From assembly GCA_005406025.1 (NCBI GenBank), contig BGZK01001369.1, positions 100,451 through 164,450 of the forward strand: a stretch of DNA of 64,000 nucleotides, in the 5' to 3' direction. Numbering within the stretch: position 1 is the stretch's first letter; every line of letters starts with the position of its first letter. The position numbers and the translations under genes were made by a program. Shown here in pieces: positions 24,155-34,819 of the stretch. Under the pieces are notes generated by a model. The model searched no databases, was not told the DNA's origin, and saw only the letters and a list, made by a program, of their open reading frames with translations. This DNA is from Eumeta japonica. Taxonomy: Eukaryota > Arthropoda > Insecta > Lepidoptera > Psychidae.

Positions 24155-25149
24155 TTTTTTGTATAAGTACTATATTTAAAAAAAAACAACTGAAACACAG
24201 ATAGAAAAATTACTTACAGATACAATAATTAACATCCAATAAAATGTACTATAATTCATAATGAAAAGAAAATGAATGCGGAAAAGATTTATTTATGAAA
24301 GATAATAAAATCTAAACGCCTTTCTTTGTTTTACCCTTAACATTCACATGCCTACTCCACATAGATTTTATGTGAAAATCAAATAAATCCAGTCCTATAA
24401 TCTTCCATTTTCATATTTTTCATATCCCCGAATGGTATTCATAATACTCACTTTGTTTGCCACCAAAAAAAAATCAGTGAAAACACATCACAAATCATTT
24501 ATCCAGAGCCATAAATATTTCCGCCGAGCGAGCAATGTAAAGAGTCTATTATTCGGTGTGTTTAAAAGCCTTATCGTGCCTTCCTTTAGCGGAATTGGAA
24601 TAAATACAAAAAAGATTTTCTTTGGAATTATTACAAATTTAGCTTTTTAACGATTTGTTTTACTCGTTTGGCGAACATTATGACGTTTCCAAGGGATTAT
24701 ATTTCTATATATGTACCTACGTAACAAGATTTGGAATACAAATATCGATTTTTTTTTTTTCATGACAAATGGCTTAGCCAGACCAAACATATTAAATACA
24801 TTACGCTTCATTGTAACGTTAAGGGGCTAGTAAGAAAAAATAAAATAATAGACCGGCACTTGAGACTGTTGACTAAGTGATAACTTAAAATTATGAAAGA
24901 AGCATCTTTTAAATTTTTCAAATGAATTTAATATTAAAAATTAGAATATCATATTTTTTTAATTAAAATCATTCACATCCATCGGCACTTCGAGCGAATG
25001 TTATATATATATATTTGTACGGACACCCCCTTCTTCCAACATGAGGGTTAAGGAAGCGACTTAGCTGCGTAAGGTGAAACATAATCAATACTACTGAGAC
25101 ATTTTTCTCGACAGGTAGTTTAAGAAATCCGTAAAGTTTTGCCAATCAC
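24155..25149. other. AT-rich stretch without a recognised gene
   Basis: No coding or element signal apart from a short TA repeat near 25003-25015. A 72-codon plus frame (24432-24650) has no recognisable content. Confidence 0.45.
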
Positions 25150-25800
25150 CTCACCAAGCCGTGTCCGCAATCGGTTCGAGATTGTTGAGGAACTGAACTC
25201 CCATACCTTGGAGCGTCTCGCCGTAGTCGGACCGCACATCTATACTGACGACAGCCCTATAAAAGTGACAAGGTCTGTGTGGTCCTGACGGAATGGCGGG
25301 ACGAAGACGGCATTTAGTACTAGACACTCTGACTCGACACCGAAAAAGTGGTGCGGAAGGCGAAAAATGGTAAAAACGGGCTGGTCAACATATCTAATGA
25401 TCGAGGTGTACCCTAGAAGTGCTGACCGGGTCGAAACCTATCACCCTCTCATGAAGCTAGGCGCGACATCTCTGTGAGCGTTCCGGGGGCAGGGCTGTGC
25501 GCTTATTAAACGGATTACGATAAATTCCCTCTATTTTACGTTGAAAGGGTGATAAGAGAGGGAGCTTGGAAGAGAGAAATAACGATACGCCGACGGAAAC
25601 ATGGATGATATACCAAATGCTTCTTTATTCCGAGAGGAACAAGCGTACCGAATACTGCGGCAAATTGAAATGACATCTTAAATGATGCAAACTAACAACG
25701 GGACACGGCAGTACCACACACTACCTGCATAGGGTCAAATTGTTAGATTCACCGTACTGCGCGTGTAACTCCGATAAGGAGCAGTTCTGCCTTTGGAGAA
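25150..25800 (+). pseudogene. R1-type LINE ORF2 pseudogene, RNase H and C-terminal zinc region
   Basis: A GC-richer block carries the decayed 3' part of a non-LTR retrotransposon polyprotein. RFEIVEELNSHTLERLAVVG then PHIYTDDS (around 25170-25260) matches the start of the RNase H domain of R1-clade LINEs, where YTDGS carries the first catalytic Asp; here the Asp is kept but Gly is Asp. A later TYHPL phrase corresponds to the segment after the SDSRS motif, which is lost. Downstream, TKCFF, then TGHG...YLHR..LLDSPYCACNSDKE (about 25610-25790), is the usual C-terminal segment with a CxC zinc-binding start. Several stops and frame changes intervene, so no product is made. Reverse transcriptase and endonuclease parts are absent upstream (5' truncation, usual for LINEs). 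Confidence 0.8.
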
Positions 25801-26237
25801 GGAAATTAACTTTACGATCGGGAGACGAAACTTTCCGAAAATAATAGCAAACAATGTAAAATAAAAAATTAAAAGTATTGTTAGTTTGTTGTGGATCGTC
25901 GCAATGGAGTATAAGAAACTGCAGTTAGTGGTAATGCCTGAAAAGGGTAAATAGCGATGAATGTATTTTTTTACTAGATGGAGAAAAAATGTATACAGAT
26001 AAATGAAACGCAAAGCAAGGAATAACATTTAAAGATGGTAGGGAATTAAAACGTATAATTTACTGTACTTATATCAAGATATATATATATTATATAGAGG
26101 AACAGCTTTTTTTATTTTAGAAGTAAAGAAGTTAGAATAAAATCTATTTACAAGAGATATTTATATCTAGCTATAATAGTTTTGATTCTATTAAATATGT
26201 GACATTTTAAAAAAGCAAAATTGGTACATCGACATAT

Positions 26238-26345
26238 TTCTATTGTTTTTTGTTGACTAAAATCTGACGCAGAAATTCGATATGTTTTGAAGTTTTATTA
26301 ATAAATTACAAATAGAAAAATGTCATACAATGAAAAATTATCTTG
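26238..26345 (+). repeat. mariner 5' leader remnant
   Basis: TTGACTAAAATCTGACGCAG then AAATTCGATATGTTTTGAAG matches the 5' leader of the mariner fragment at 33600-33670 (CTACTAAAATGAGATAATTT... AGAAATTCGATACAATTTGA). It ends in an ATGTCATACAATGAAAAA start-like string that is broken by stops after a few codons. Confidence 0.55.
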
Positions 26346-26375
26346 AATTTGTACATAAAATACGGAAAAAAAAAA

Positions 26376-26431
26376 TTCCCAACCTCATATAAATATACAC
26401 ACATACGTGTATATTTATATAAGGTTGGGAA
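26376..26431. repeat. near-perfect 25-base palindrome
   Basis: TTCCCAACCTCATATAAATA-TACAC (26376-26400) and its complement at 26407-26431 pair at 24 of 25 positions around a 6-base ACATAC loop. It lies directly after the mariner leader remnant. The outer AAGGTTGGGAA resembles a mariner inverted-repeat tip, so two element ends may have fused head to head; a precursor-RNA hairpin is less likely. Confidence 0.75.
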
Positions 26432-26865
26432 GATAGTTTGAATAAGATTTTTTAGGACACTCTTTGGCTATCTTTCATAGCGCACATACACTTTCTGAAT
26501 CTTCTTCGTCACTCTGCTTTCGTCTTTTTTAGACCAATTAAGAATCGCATATTGCTAACATGAGAATTAAAGCAACCGTCACTTGTTCGTAATCACAATC
26601 AAATCTTATGTAGTGTGTGTGCCACCAGCGATAGATTGGTTCAGCTTTTACGGATATTGCCTAAGCAAACAGATAACAATTTCAATACTCAGACACTTAA
26701 GTTCAGAAGCATGCAGTAATAATATTTACATGAAAAAAAAAACACATTTTATTCTTATACGGTGAAACATATTAAAATGCGTTTGTAATAAACCATATTA
26801 TTCATCAGAAGCTTTAATCAACTTTTATATATTAATAATCTGTTTCCCTTATAGAATCATTTCGT

Positions 26866-27270
26866 TGTTCGTCTGTCCGCCTGTCTGTCGAGGCCCTTTT
26901 TCCCAGGGTAGCGTGGAGCTATGAAGCTAAAGTTTATACAAAATACTAAGGTCTGAAGTTTCTTAAAGCTATAAAAGCCCGACAAGTTTCTGAGTCAAAG
27001 TAATCAAAAAATACCACCAAACTATATACGACTATATATGCGTTATAATTTAAAACTCGCAAATAAATCAAAACTTATGAAGCACTTTTAATTGATTTAA
27101 AATCGTGAAATTTATCAAGAAGAAAGCTGTCACAGCAAAAATAAAGGACAAAATCAGAAAATCCTTAGTTTGTAGTCACATCATATGAAAAAAAAATCAT
27201 GATTATAAGCAATAGGAATATGAACCGCCATTTTAATTTTTTACGGAACCCTCGAAACCGCACTTTTTCG
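26866..27270 (-). repeat. long copy of the GGTTCC repeat family
   Basis: The longest copy in the window. In order it shows GTCTGTCCGCCTGTCTGTCG, TATGAAGCTAAAGTTTATAC, AATACTAAGGTCTGAAG, AATCAAAACTTATGAAGCAC, GAAAGCTGTCACAGC, AATAAAGGACAAAATC and finally TTACGGAACCCTCG...CCGCACTTTTTCG. I recognise this phrase order from lepidopteran genomes. No ORF remains, so it is non-autonomous debris. Confidence 0.75.
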
Positions 27271-28115
27271 TTTTTTTTTAATATGAAAGTATTTATCTTT
27301 ATATTAATCCATTTTATAACATTTTTCATATTTTACTTCGTAAATTGTCGGTGATACCAAAATTTACCGTAAAGATTTACTCCTATGTTTACTGCCATAC
27401 AGAGTAGCTCTAGAATATGAGCACATAATGTAACAAAATTGTACCATTTTGCCCAAAAATCGTATCTTTTACTATACAGTTACTTCAGCTTCAAAATCCC
27501 AATGTGAATTGGTAAATGGAAAGATAAGACGAAGTAACCCACCGAATCACTTTCTCTATATTTTTATGCCTTTCTTATACATTCTATATTTAGCCGGCTT
27601 TTCTTTATATCCAATTCTGAATAAAGAATATTTCCCTAGACACATATTTCTTTTTACATCAGTTTCGGCGGTGAAATGTTATTCGATAACACGGTATTGA
27701 AAATAGACTTTTAAGCGTGACTTAAAACAGTTATCGTGATAGAGATTTTTCCATTCGTTTAGTAAATAAGTAGCTCATGAGACATTTTATAATAATTTTA
27801 TTGTGAAATATAAAACAGAAAACGTGATCAAAACAAGAGAGACTTTTATTTAAATTTTGTGCATATTTATTTATTGTGTGTCGAATGTGATTAAGCCATT
27901 CTATGGGAAATTTAATTACAACACGAAAATAGTGACCAGTCACATCAAACTCACAGAATACAGACGTAAAATAGCAGATTCCGCTGTTTCTTTGCATCGA
28001 GTAAGTGAGAGTTCCAGTGGCTCATTCTCCCTTCATCTTTCCACTCTTTCTTCCGTCAGACAATTCCTCCTCCATCAGATATCGTATTTCTACCCAAGAA
28101 GCCGTCAATGCATAG
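27271..28115. other. AT-rich stretch without a recognised gene
   Basis: Several 80-90-codon frames on both strands (27449-27700 plus, 27731-27997 minus, 27857-28129 plus) are AT-rich, overlap each other and carry no motif. They are best explained by chance. Confidence 0.4.
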
Positions 28116-28200
28116 GTGATTACTCCTGAAGTTGCAACTGCCCATGGGCAGCGATGACCGCCTACATTCTGGTGGCTTGCGTATTCGTTTGCCTTTCAAA
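28116..28200 (+). repeat. LINE/SINE 3' tail, CCCATGGGCAGCGATGACCG type
   Basis: GTGATTACTCCTGAAGTTGC, CCCATGGGCAGCGATGACCG and GGTGGCTTGCGTATTCGTTT followed by GCCTTTCAAA and an A-rich stretch match the 3' tail shared by CR1/Zenon-like LINEs and dependent SINEs in Lepidoptera. Family name is from memory; the plus orientation is clear. Confidence 0.7.
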
Positions 28201-28368
28201 AATGTTACAAAAAATATACATAAAATTACATATACGAAATCGGTTCTTTGTCATCCTACCCCAAAAATTAACACTTCTACAATCTCGTTTCGGATCGAAG
28301 CAATTGAATCATAAACACTTCACGCTTGTCCGGCGCTGTTGCCATCAACGGCATATTGCGTTCCCTGC

Positions 28369-28405
28369 GATAAAATCCCTTGTTCTATGAACAAGGGATT
28401 TTATC
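28369..28405. repeat. perfect 17-base palindrome
   Basis: GATAAAATCCCTTGTTC (28369-28385) and GAACAAGGGATTTTATC (28389-28405) are exact reverse complements around TAT. It has no T-tract terminator context and no gene beside it. Eukaryotic palindromes this tight are usually element junctions. Confidence 0.85.
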
Positions 28406-28740
28406 TCGCTTCAATTAATATGACCACGTAATTCAATAAGTAGTAGATACGAAAAAATATATTTAAAAAAACCTTAGGCATCAGTGTGAACTACAAATGA
28501 AAGAACAAAATATTGATCATTTCATGTGAATATTATAAAAAAAAAAAATACTAAAATATCTCAGAAACCAGAGTAGAGAAAATCATTTGTTTTTACGCGG
28601 CCAAAAAGAAAAATTCTTTGTCAAAAGTAAAAATTTAATTTTACATCATATTTTTGATTCAATTTATATAATTAATTTAATAAAATAAAATAACGACGTT
28701 TAATTGGGAGTTTTAACTCCACGCCGAAGTAAAAACGTTT

Positions 28741-28990
28741 TTAGATAGTATAATATAAGAATGGTATTGTATCACAATGATTCCCGCTCGATTTTATAAG
28801 CCAGTACATTCGCATGTAATTTCTATGTTTTATATGGCGACATTTGTCGTTCAGAGTTGTCGATTCTATTTTGTGAGCAGCAAGATCTTTCTTGTATCTA
28901 GTGTTAATGATACGAATGTCGCTCCCTTTTCTGAACGATTCCATATTTCTCTTGATATATACCAGATTATCGACCGAACATGATGACCGA
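28741..28990 (-). pseudogene. LINE ORF2 C-terminal fragment (same family as 42.3 kb)
   Basis: On the minus strand a frame reads NLVYIKRNMESFRKGSDIRI, continuing INTRYKKDLAAHKIE. This aligns with NMVCIKRNIELFQKMSNIHD and HKEDLAAHKIRLSK of the better copy at 42343-42797. It is the segment after the reverse transcriptase in Jockey/CR1-like LINEs. Similarity is clear over about 50 residues and then fades; the rest of the frame is not LINE-like. Confidence 0.65.
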
Positions 28991-29188
28991 GATGATGACC
29001 GACGAAACAAATCTATAGAGCGAATGTGCGTGATAGAAAGAACTGTACGAATCACCCAATACAAATTCGTTCACATCGAATTGGCGGTATATTGAATAGA
29101 GGGCCAAATTTTAAGCACCGGAAACCGACGAGTTTGCATGAAAGACATTGGTTGTCAATAAAATCGATTTACGAGCGATAATATTAAG

Positions 29189-29313
29189 TACATGATAACA
29201 TCATAAAAAAACATTGATGAAAAATTGCATACTCTTAAGCTATCATGGACAGCAGTAAACAGGGTAAATAGTTCTCAGTAGGGCCAAATTGACTGCGAAC
29301 TGTATTTCTGTTA
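29189..29313 (-). repeat. two-module repeat (A then B), related to 32.3-32.5 kb
   Basis: Read on the minus strand, module A (29313-29236: AGTTCGCAGTCAATTTGGCC, then ACTATTTACCCTGTTTACTG) is followed directly by module B (29238-29189: AAGAGTATGCAATTTTTCAT, then ATGATGTTATCATGTAC). At 32.3 kb on the plus strand both modules occur in the opposite order. B is the right end of the ACGTGATAACGT element. Confidence 0.7.
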
Positions 29314-29983
29314 GCGGCGACAGCACCTTTTAAACTAATTGACGTGGCGAATGATGAATCACGAATAGTGAAAGTGTTGGCACGCACGGCCTGTTGGCGT
29401 GAATAATGACGTGATGATTACGGTCGACAGTATCGTTTATACGCCTGTCGTTGTACGGTATTATTTTAAATGCGCAGCGACTTTAAAAACCTCTTACTAA
29501 GTGTTTAATTATTTTGTTGGTTCTGTGACTCTACACTACAAGAAATAAGACTTCCTCTATAACGTGATATTTCCGATTTCCTTTTAACGTGGCGTGAGGT
29601 GGAATTTCTTATTTGGGTGTCGATGTATATGAAATGAGGTACATTTTTAAATAAATAAAATAGTTTCCATTTTTTATACAGCCAAAAAGTATGAATGTTA
29701 TTCTCTAAATGTAAGTTTTTTTTTAGTGAATTTTTTTTTGGGACGGGGTGAATTGTATTTTATGAAATAAAAATGTGTAAAGGAAAAAGATAGCTCTATA
29801 AATGTATTTATAGGTTTGGGACTGTGAGAGAATGAGATAGAATATATATAGTTTTTATGTAGTTGCCCTATCCTTCGTGTCCTCTCTGTGATGTTTCGTA
29901 GCGGTCTCTGTCCCCACTACTCTAGTCCCCATACTGTATACTATATTCCGAATCTAGTCGAAATATATACAAAGACAGGCAGA

Positions 29984-30106
29984 GGGAGAGAGAGAGAGAA
30001 ACGTTGAAACCCTGTAGTGTAGCACATTATTTTCTGTTGAATGTTTAATTTAATTTATGTAATAAAAAATTTTTTGATCTCTCTCTCTCTCTCTTTTTCT
30101 CTCTGC
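29984..30106. repeat. GA run and CT run forming a potential stem
   Basis: GAGGGAGAGAGAGAGAGAAA near 29981-30000 and CTCTCTCTCTCTCTCTTTTT near 30081-30100 are complementary over most of their length with about 80 bases between. Simple-sequence expansion inside a small element is the likely cause. Confidence 0.5.
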
Positions 30107-30655
30107 TTACCACCTTCATAGTGTATTTAAATCATTCTTTTAAAAAATAACCACATCACTAAATTTCACTTCTATCGCGTTTGATTTTTTTTTATCTTTA
30201 ACCTATAACTTTTTCCTTACAGACCATTTAATATGCAGCGGAGGACTTTTTTATATTGATGATTACGAACAGACTAAATTTTCATGCGTAGCCTCGTTTT
30301 CACAAAATTTGTTAGTTTACCTGCTATTAATAAAAACGTTCATTTTTACTGTTTTCTAACTGATTGACAGTTTATATTAAATAGTTAACTAGCTATTGCT
30401 TTTGCGTTGTTTTATTTATTTAACTGCAAACTACTTAACGGCCAACTCCAGTTAGACAGGCAATATCATAAAAAAAACAATCGGCTTAAAATCAGTAAAA
30501 AGAAAAGGCGAAAAAGAAAATTCAAATAGTAATAACATCGCTTATTTACTGTTAATGTCTTAAACATTTTATTTTTGTGCACATCTTATATTAATACCGT
30601 TTATGGCTCGATACATAAGAACGACTAGAACCTTAATTATTTTTCAATTAGCAAG
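30107..30655. other. AT-rich stretch without a recognised gene
   Basis: No coding frame, element end or RNA gene seen. Confidence 0.5.
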
Positions 30656-30880
30656 TGCGACAGGATCAAGTAACTTCCGGAGGACCTTTATTATCAGTTC
30701 TGCGCACCCTCTCGCGGAGGTCAGATGTGGTTCAATCTCCATCTTGCGTCTTATCGTTCCATTTTAGGCGCTCGAGGGACGTCCGGATCTAGCACAGGCC
30801 GACAGGCAGGACGGCCGTCGCGTGAAGTGAGGTCAGCTTTGCACTAATCTTCACGTCTAGGTTTTAATATCGCAGCGTGC
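30656..30880. other. GC-richer patch
   Basis: Balanced base composition with CpG-containing blocks (CACCCTCTCGCGGAGGTCAG, GGCGCTCGAGGGACGTCCGG, GCAGGACGGCCGTCGCGTGA). No convincing frame. It could be a regulatory element or an unrecognised GC-rich repeat. Confidence 0.3.
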
Positions 30881-30969
30881 GAGCACGACAGAAGTTCTAG
30901 ATATCCTTGAGAGCCTCAGTTTTTCGTTTGGCGGTATCCCATTAGTCGCTTTTCAGGTTCATCGTTTAA

Positions 30970-31060
30970 TGGATAATTCGCGGCTGAGCGTTCGATGCGT
31001 GGTTTGTAATTCAGAAGATAACGGATTCAATTCCTGATAAGAGACATCTGCCGATGAGTT
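30970..31060 (+). repeat. possible tRNA-derived SINE relic
   Basis: CGGCTGAGCGTTCGATGCGT followed by GATAACGGATTCAATTCCTG resembles decayed pol III A-box and B-box elements (consensus TRGYNNARNGG and GGTTCGANTCC). It does not fold as a tRNA. Weak. Confidence 0.25.
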
Positions 31061-32042
31061 TGTAGATCGGCATAGTACTGAAAAAAAGTTATTGCAAAGG
31101 AGAGTTTCCTTTAAAGATAGGAAGAGTTATGACTGTGTCATTAAAGCGATGTCATATTTTACACGTAAAATAGGCTTACAGTATTACAATGAATACATAG
31201 GAAATAAATGTTTAATAAAACGAAATAAAAATATTATATATTATTAATAATATTATCCATGAATTGGCTGTGATGCCTGAAATAAAAGTGTTAAAGTTGA
31301 ATTCTTATTTAAAACAAATCTATACCTTTTTTTACTTTTGATTTACAAAAAAAATCGAATATTTAGCATTTTTATTAAATTAAGTATTATCGAAAATTCA
31401 TTATGTCGAACTCATTTCATATATAGCGATTTGGTCCACGTGATTAATCAATGCAAAAAATCACAGAGATTATTTTTTGTATTGACTTTTTGGATTTTTT
31501 ACTTATAAACTGCTTGTTTGTGTAAAAGAACATCGTTTTCAGTAGAATATGTGTTCGTGGTATGTTTCTGTATAAATATTTTATTCTCTATCTATCTCTA
31601 CATTCTGTATTCTATCATTGCGTCTATTTCATGTTGGGGTTTGCAGTTCATTATTTTTCATTTTAAGTGTGAATCCAATAATTTAGAGAACAGATATTTC
31701 ATATAAAACCTCATTAATTTTTTTTTTTATTTTTTCGTTAAGAGATTAATTAAATTAATAATTATTTTTACTATTCTTTCATTTTGACCAGATATATCGG
31801 ATGTAAGTGAATGGAAAGACATAACTTTGAAGAATATATATAATAAAATTGTTAAAATATCCATAAATCTCGACATACCGCAAACCTATAGAACAGTATC
31901 TACAGAACAGTATTAGTGATATGTATACTTTCTTTATATAGCGTCACTACTGTTTGCCACAATGGTATAAGGTAGAGACTTCATATTTCCACGTGGTTCG
32001 ATCTTTGCGTATCTCTACTGCTTCACTGATATACATCAATCT
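31061..32042. other. AT-rich stretch without a recognised gene
   Basis: AT-rich with simple TA runs; no gene or element signal recognised. Confidence 0.5.
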
Positions 32043-32385
32043 TTTGACGTGATAACGTCTTATAAATCGATGAATGCCGGCTACATGCACGAAAAAGCAT
32101 GACTCATTGTCGCGTTCCGCCTGAGCCGAGCGTGCGAGCGAGAGCGCGGAACGAGCGATCTCTCTTCCACTCCATCGGCCGATGCGACCGAGTGGAAGAG
32201 GAGAGAGCGGCCGCACACAACCTACACGTGAACTGTTTTGTCTCCTGTTTATGAAGTGAAGTGAAAAGTTAATGTGGTTTCCATTGTTTATTATAACAAC
32301 GATTGCGACAAATTATAATAATTCAATTCAATTCATAAGAGTATGCAGTTTTTCATCAATTATTTTTATGATGTTATCATGTACT
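32043..32385. mobile_element. non-autonomous element with ACGTGATAACGT ends (copy 2)
   Basis: Starts GACGTGATAACGTCTTATAA and ends ATGATGTTATCATGTAC. It matches 1246-1581 nearly throughout, including the GC-rich block CGCGTTCCGCCTGAGCC(G/A)AG and TCCACTCCATCGGCCGAT. The right end has changed from ACGTTATCACGT to GTTATCATGT, and the CCGACTTTACA tail of copy 1 is missing here. Confidence 0.7.
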
Positions 32386-32393
32386 GTATACAT

Positions 32394-32474
32394 GCTAAGA
32401 GAAATGGAGTTCGCAGTCAATTTGGCTCTACTGAGAACTATTTACCCTGTTTACTGCTATCCATGGTAGCTTAA
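32394..32474 (+). repeat. module A following the copy-2 element
   Basis: GCTAAGAGAAATGGAGTTCG and CAGTCAATTTGGCTCTACTG followed by ACTATTTACCCTGTTTACTG corresponds to 29313-29236 on the other strand. Here it follows module B instead of preceding it. Confidence 0.65.
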
Positions 32475-32849
32475 TAGAAGTACCTGCTCGTGGAGGCAAT
32501 AGTATGAACGTGTGTAATTGCTACACCAATAAGGCCGATTTCCAAACTTCTATTCTTAGATCAAATAACAGCATTATTTTTTTTTTGGGAAGTAATCCCA
32601 CAAAATATTGCAAGTGTTTGATACTGTTTCCTGTTTCAGCAAGACTTATATGGATCGATCTTGATATACGTGATTTACACATGATAGCAAATGCTTAAAC
32701 AGTTGCATTTTCCTAAGTTAAAATGCAATTGAACCGTATCCTTTACAAAGTTAAGTTGTATTATATTAACTATATGTATTTATATATATTTTTTTTTTCA
32801 TAAATAGAACTCAAACGTGTACAAAATTGTTGTGCATATGTGGTGATCT

Positions 32850-32993
32850 CCATTCCATAAATAATACACCGGTGTGGTGGCACCTCGCGTTCGGTTAAAA
32901 TTGGCGTCATTTCGGAGTCGCTCGTGCACGAAGCGATGAATTCATGCATTGGGGGAATTTTCGTAACGATGTGCTTATCGGCTTTCATCATAT
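32850..32993 (-). other. candidate exon, weak
   Basis: On the minus strand a TTGCAG acceptor-like end is followed by ATATG ATG and a frame beginning MMKADKHIVTKIPPMHEFIA, continuing through SCTSDSEMTPILTEREVPPH. Codons in this part often end in C or G, unlike the AT-rich surroundings, whereas the 3' end of the frame (to 32770) turns into A/T-rich low complexity. No family is recognised and no strong donor is seen (GAG|GTGCC is the best). It may be an exon or a chance frame in a GC-rich regulatory patch. Confidence 0.2.
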
Positions 32994-33189
32994 CTGCAAT
33001 ATTTTTAGCGACAGTTTAAAGGTTAAAAATATGATGCAGGTTATCGGGTTTCTCTCGTAGCTGTTGCATAATTTTTATTTTTTTGCCTTCTAAGTCAATT
33101 CTGAACCATTAGTAGTTACGGAAAGTAACTTATCTCCATATTCATTGTTCCTTGCATTTATTTTGTAATTTGTTACACGTGTAAAAACA

Positions 33190-33490
33190 TTCGAGATTAA
33201 ACTATACCTAAAACTTTTCGTTATGACATTTATTGCTGTGTCTATAAGCTCATTGAATTATAAATCTTGCCAATGAGTTTTAAGTTTGAATGATGGTTAA
33301 CAGGCTGTCATTGAAACTTATTACCACTTTCGAGCTCAAAGCCTTCAAAAATGAAGTAGCTATAAATTATTGAGTTTATTACGCTCAAGAAATTAACTTT
33401 AGTGCTTTTTTAAGTTCTTCTAACTCAGAAATATAATCATAATACGCTTTGAGCTCTTTGAGTTCAAAATTCATAGATATATTAGATCGG
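33190..33490. repeat. repeat with GAGCTCAAAG / TTTGAGTTC phrases
   Basis: Internal phrases such as TTTCGAGCTCAAAGCCTTCA, TTGAGTTTATTACGCTCAAG and GCTTTGAGCTCTTTGAGTTC alternate in direct and inverted orientation. The opening CCTAAAACTTTTCGTTATGA resembles 5352-5385. I believe it is an interspersed repeat but have no name for it. Confidence 0.4.
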
Positions 33491-33579
33491 GGATATATAA
33501 AATCTCTTTGGTTGCGCTGTTTGTATCTGTCTAGTGTTGACAACATTGAAGAGGATACATTATATATATATATGTATGT

Positions 33580-33935
33580 ATAAGGTGTCCCGCCATTTTT
33601 TTATTATTTTTCTGTCTACTAAAATGAGATAATTTAACGTAGAAATTCGATACAATTTGAAGTTTTATTTCAAAAAAGGGGAAACCGCGACACAAGCCCC
33701 GAAAAAAACTTGTTACGTTTAAAAACCTAATGCAACTTCAAGCGTTTTAAGTCCAGTAATTTAGATGTCAAAGATGAATCTCACTCTGGTCAATCTCTTA
33801 GGGATAAAGCCGATACCATTTTGGAAAAAGTAGAGCAAGATTGACATATTAGGTCCTAAATAGCAAAATGGTAACTTTGAATTCACAGTAGGACTCCTAT
33901 ACGTAAAATGATTGGTTATAAATCGAACAATATTT
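33580..33935 (+). pseudogene. mariner transposase N-terminal fragment
   Basis: After an AT-rich microsatellite, TAAGGTGTCCCGCCATTTTT looks like a mariner inverted-repeat tip, followed by the leader shared with 26238-26345. The frame then reads FKRFKSSNLDVKDESHSGQS, then LRDKADTILEKVEQD, equivalent to the FrsGdfd.kDepRSGRP...ILekveqD.hIS linker between the two helix-turn-helix units of mariner transposases. Stops follow (HIRS*IAKW*L*IHSRT), and the similarity ends near IGYKSN at about 33935. The catalytic domain is missing. Confidence 0.75.
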
Positions 33936-34540
33936 TGATGACAATAATTATTTTTTGCATCCAGAATTATTCAAATTCAACTATTGTCGATGAATGTTAG
34001 TAGTTGCATCTTATTCACGCAATTTTCAAACTTTTGCCTCACGACAGAACCTATTCATAAGTTGTAAGTCATTAATTCTATTTAAATGATATTAAACCAT
34101 TCCTCTTTTCCATTTGATAGCATCTTAGATAGTGTTCCTTATAGAAGCATTAAATAATCAATTCTTTGATAATAAAGGAGTGAAACATGCAATGGGCCAC
34201 CCACAAGAATAGACCTCCTACATTGATAACATAACTACAAGATAATTTTAATTTACTAATAAGAGGAATATCATCCATAATCATATTTATTTCACTAATA
34301 AATAACAATTTATCTATTTCGATAATGTATTTATGCATTCAATTAATACTATAAGTACATAAATGTTATCGGAACAGAATCCATTCTGTGACGTGTTCCA
34401 TACAGTTAAGTAGAATATTGTAAGTAATTCAATGAACTGAGGCATTGCTATATAAAACCTTTGGCTTCTATATTTTCTAGGCTTATTTTAGACGAAATAA
34501 TGTAAATATTCTTTGAAAATCATAAGAATGACGACAATAA

Positions 34541-34808
34541 GGTGGATTTTATCATGCATCTTTTTACAAATATTTATAATATTCGTAGAACAGCTGACAA
34601 GCAAGTACATCGCCGCAGCGCGTCGCACGGCCGGCCACCTGACCGCGCCTGTGCTTGCAGTCTGAACGAGAATTTATTAGGGTTGTGTCCATATTATTTT
34701 TAAATGTATTTTCAATGACATATATTTGTTATAGTTACTTTGCCAAAGTTGTTTTTAAAAAAAGGATATTATGAATATTTGCGAAAAGATGCATGATAAA
34801 ATCCATCC
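34541..34808. mobile_element. MITE with about 40-base inverted ends and GC-rich core
   Basis: GGTGGATTTTATCATGCATC and on to TATTTATA (34541-34580) pairs with its complement at 34770-34808 (GAATATTTGCGAAAAGATGC, ATGATAAAATCCATCC) with few mismatches. The core at 34612-34675 is GC-rich (CGCGTCGCACGGCCGGCCAC). There is no ORF, so it depends on a transposase elsewhere. The target duplication is not clear. Confidence 0.8.
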
Positions 34809-34819
34809 TGTGGACGGAA

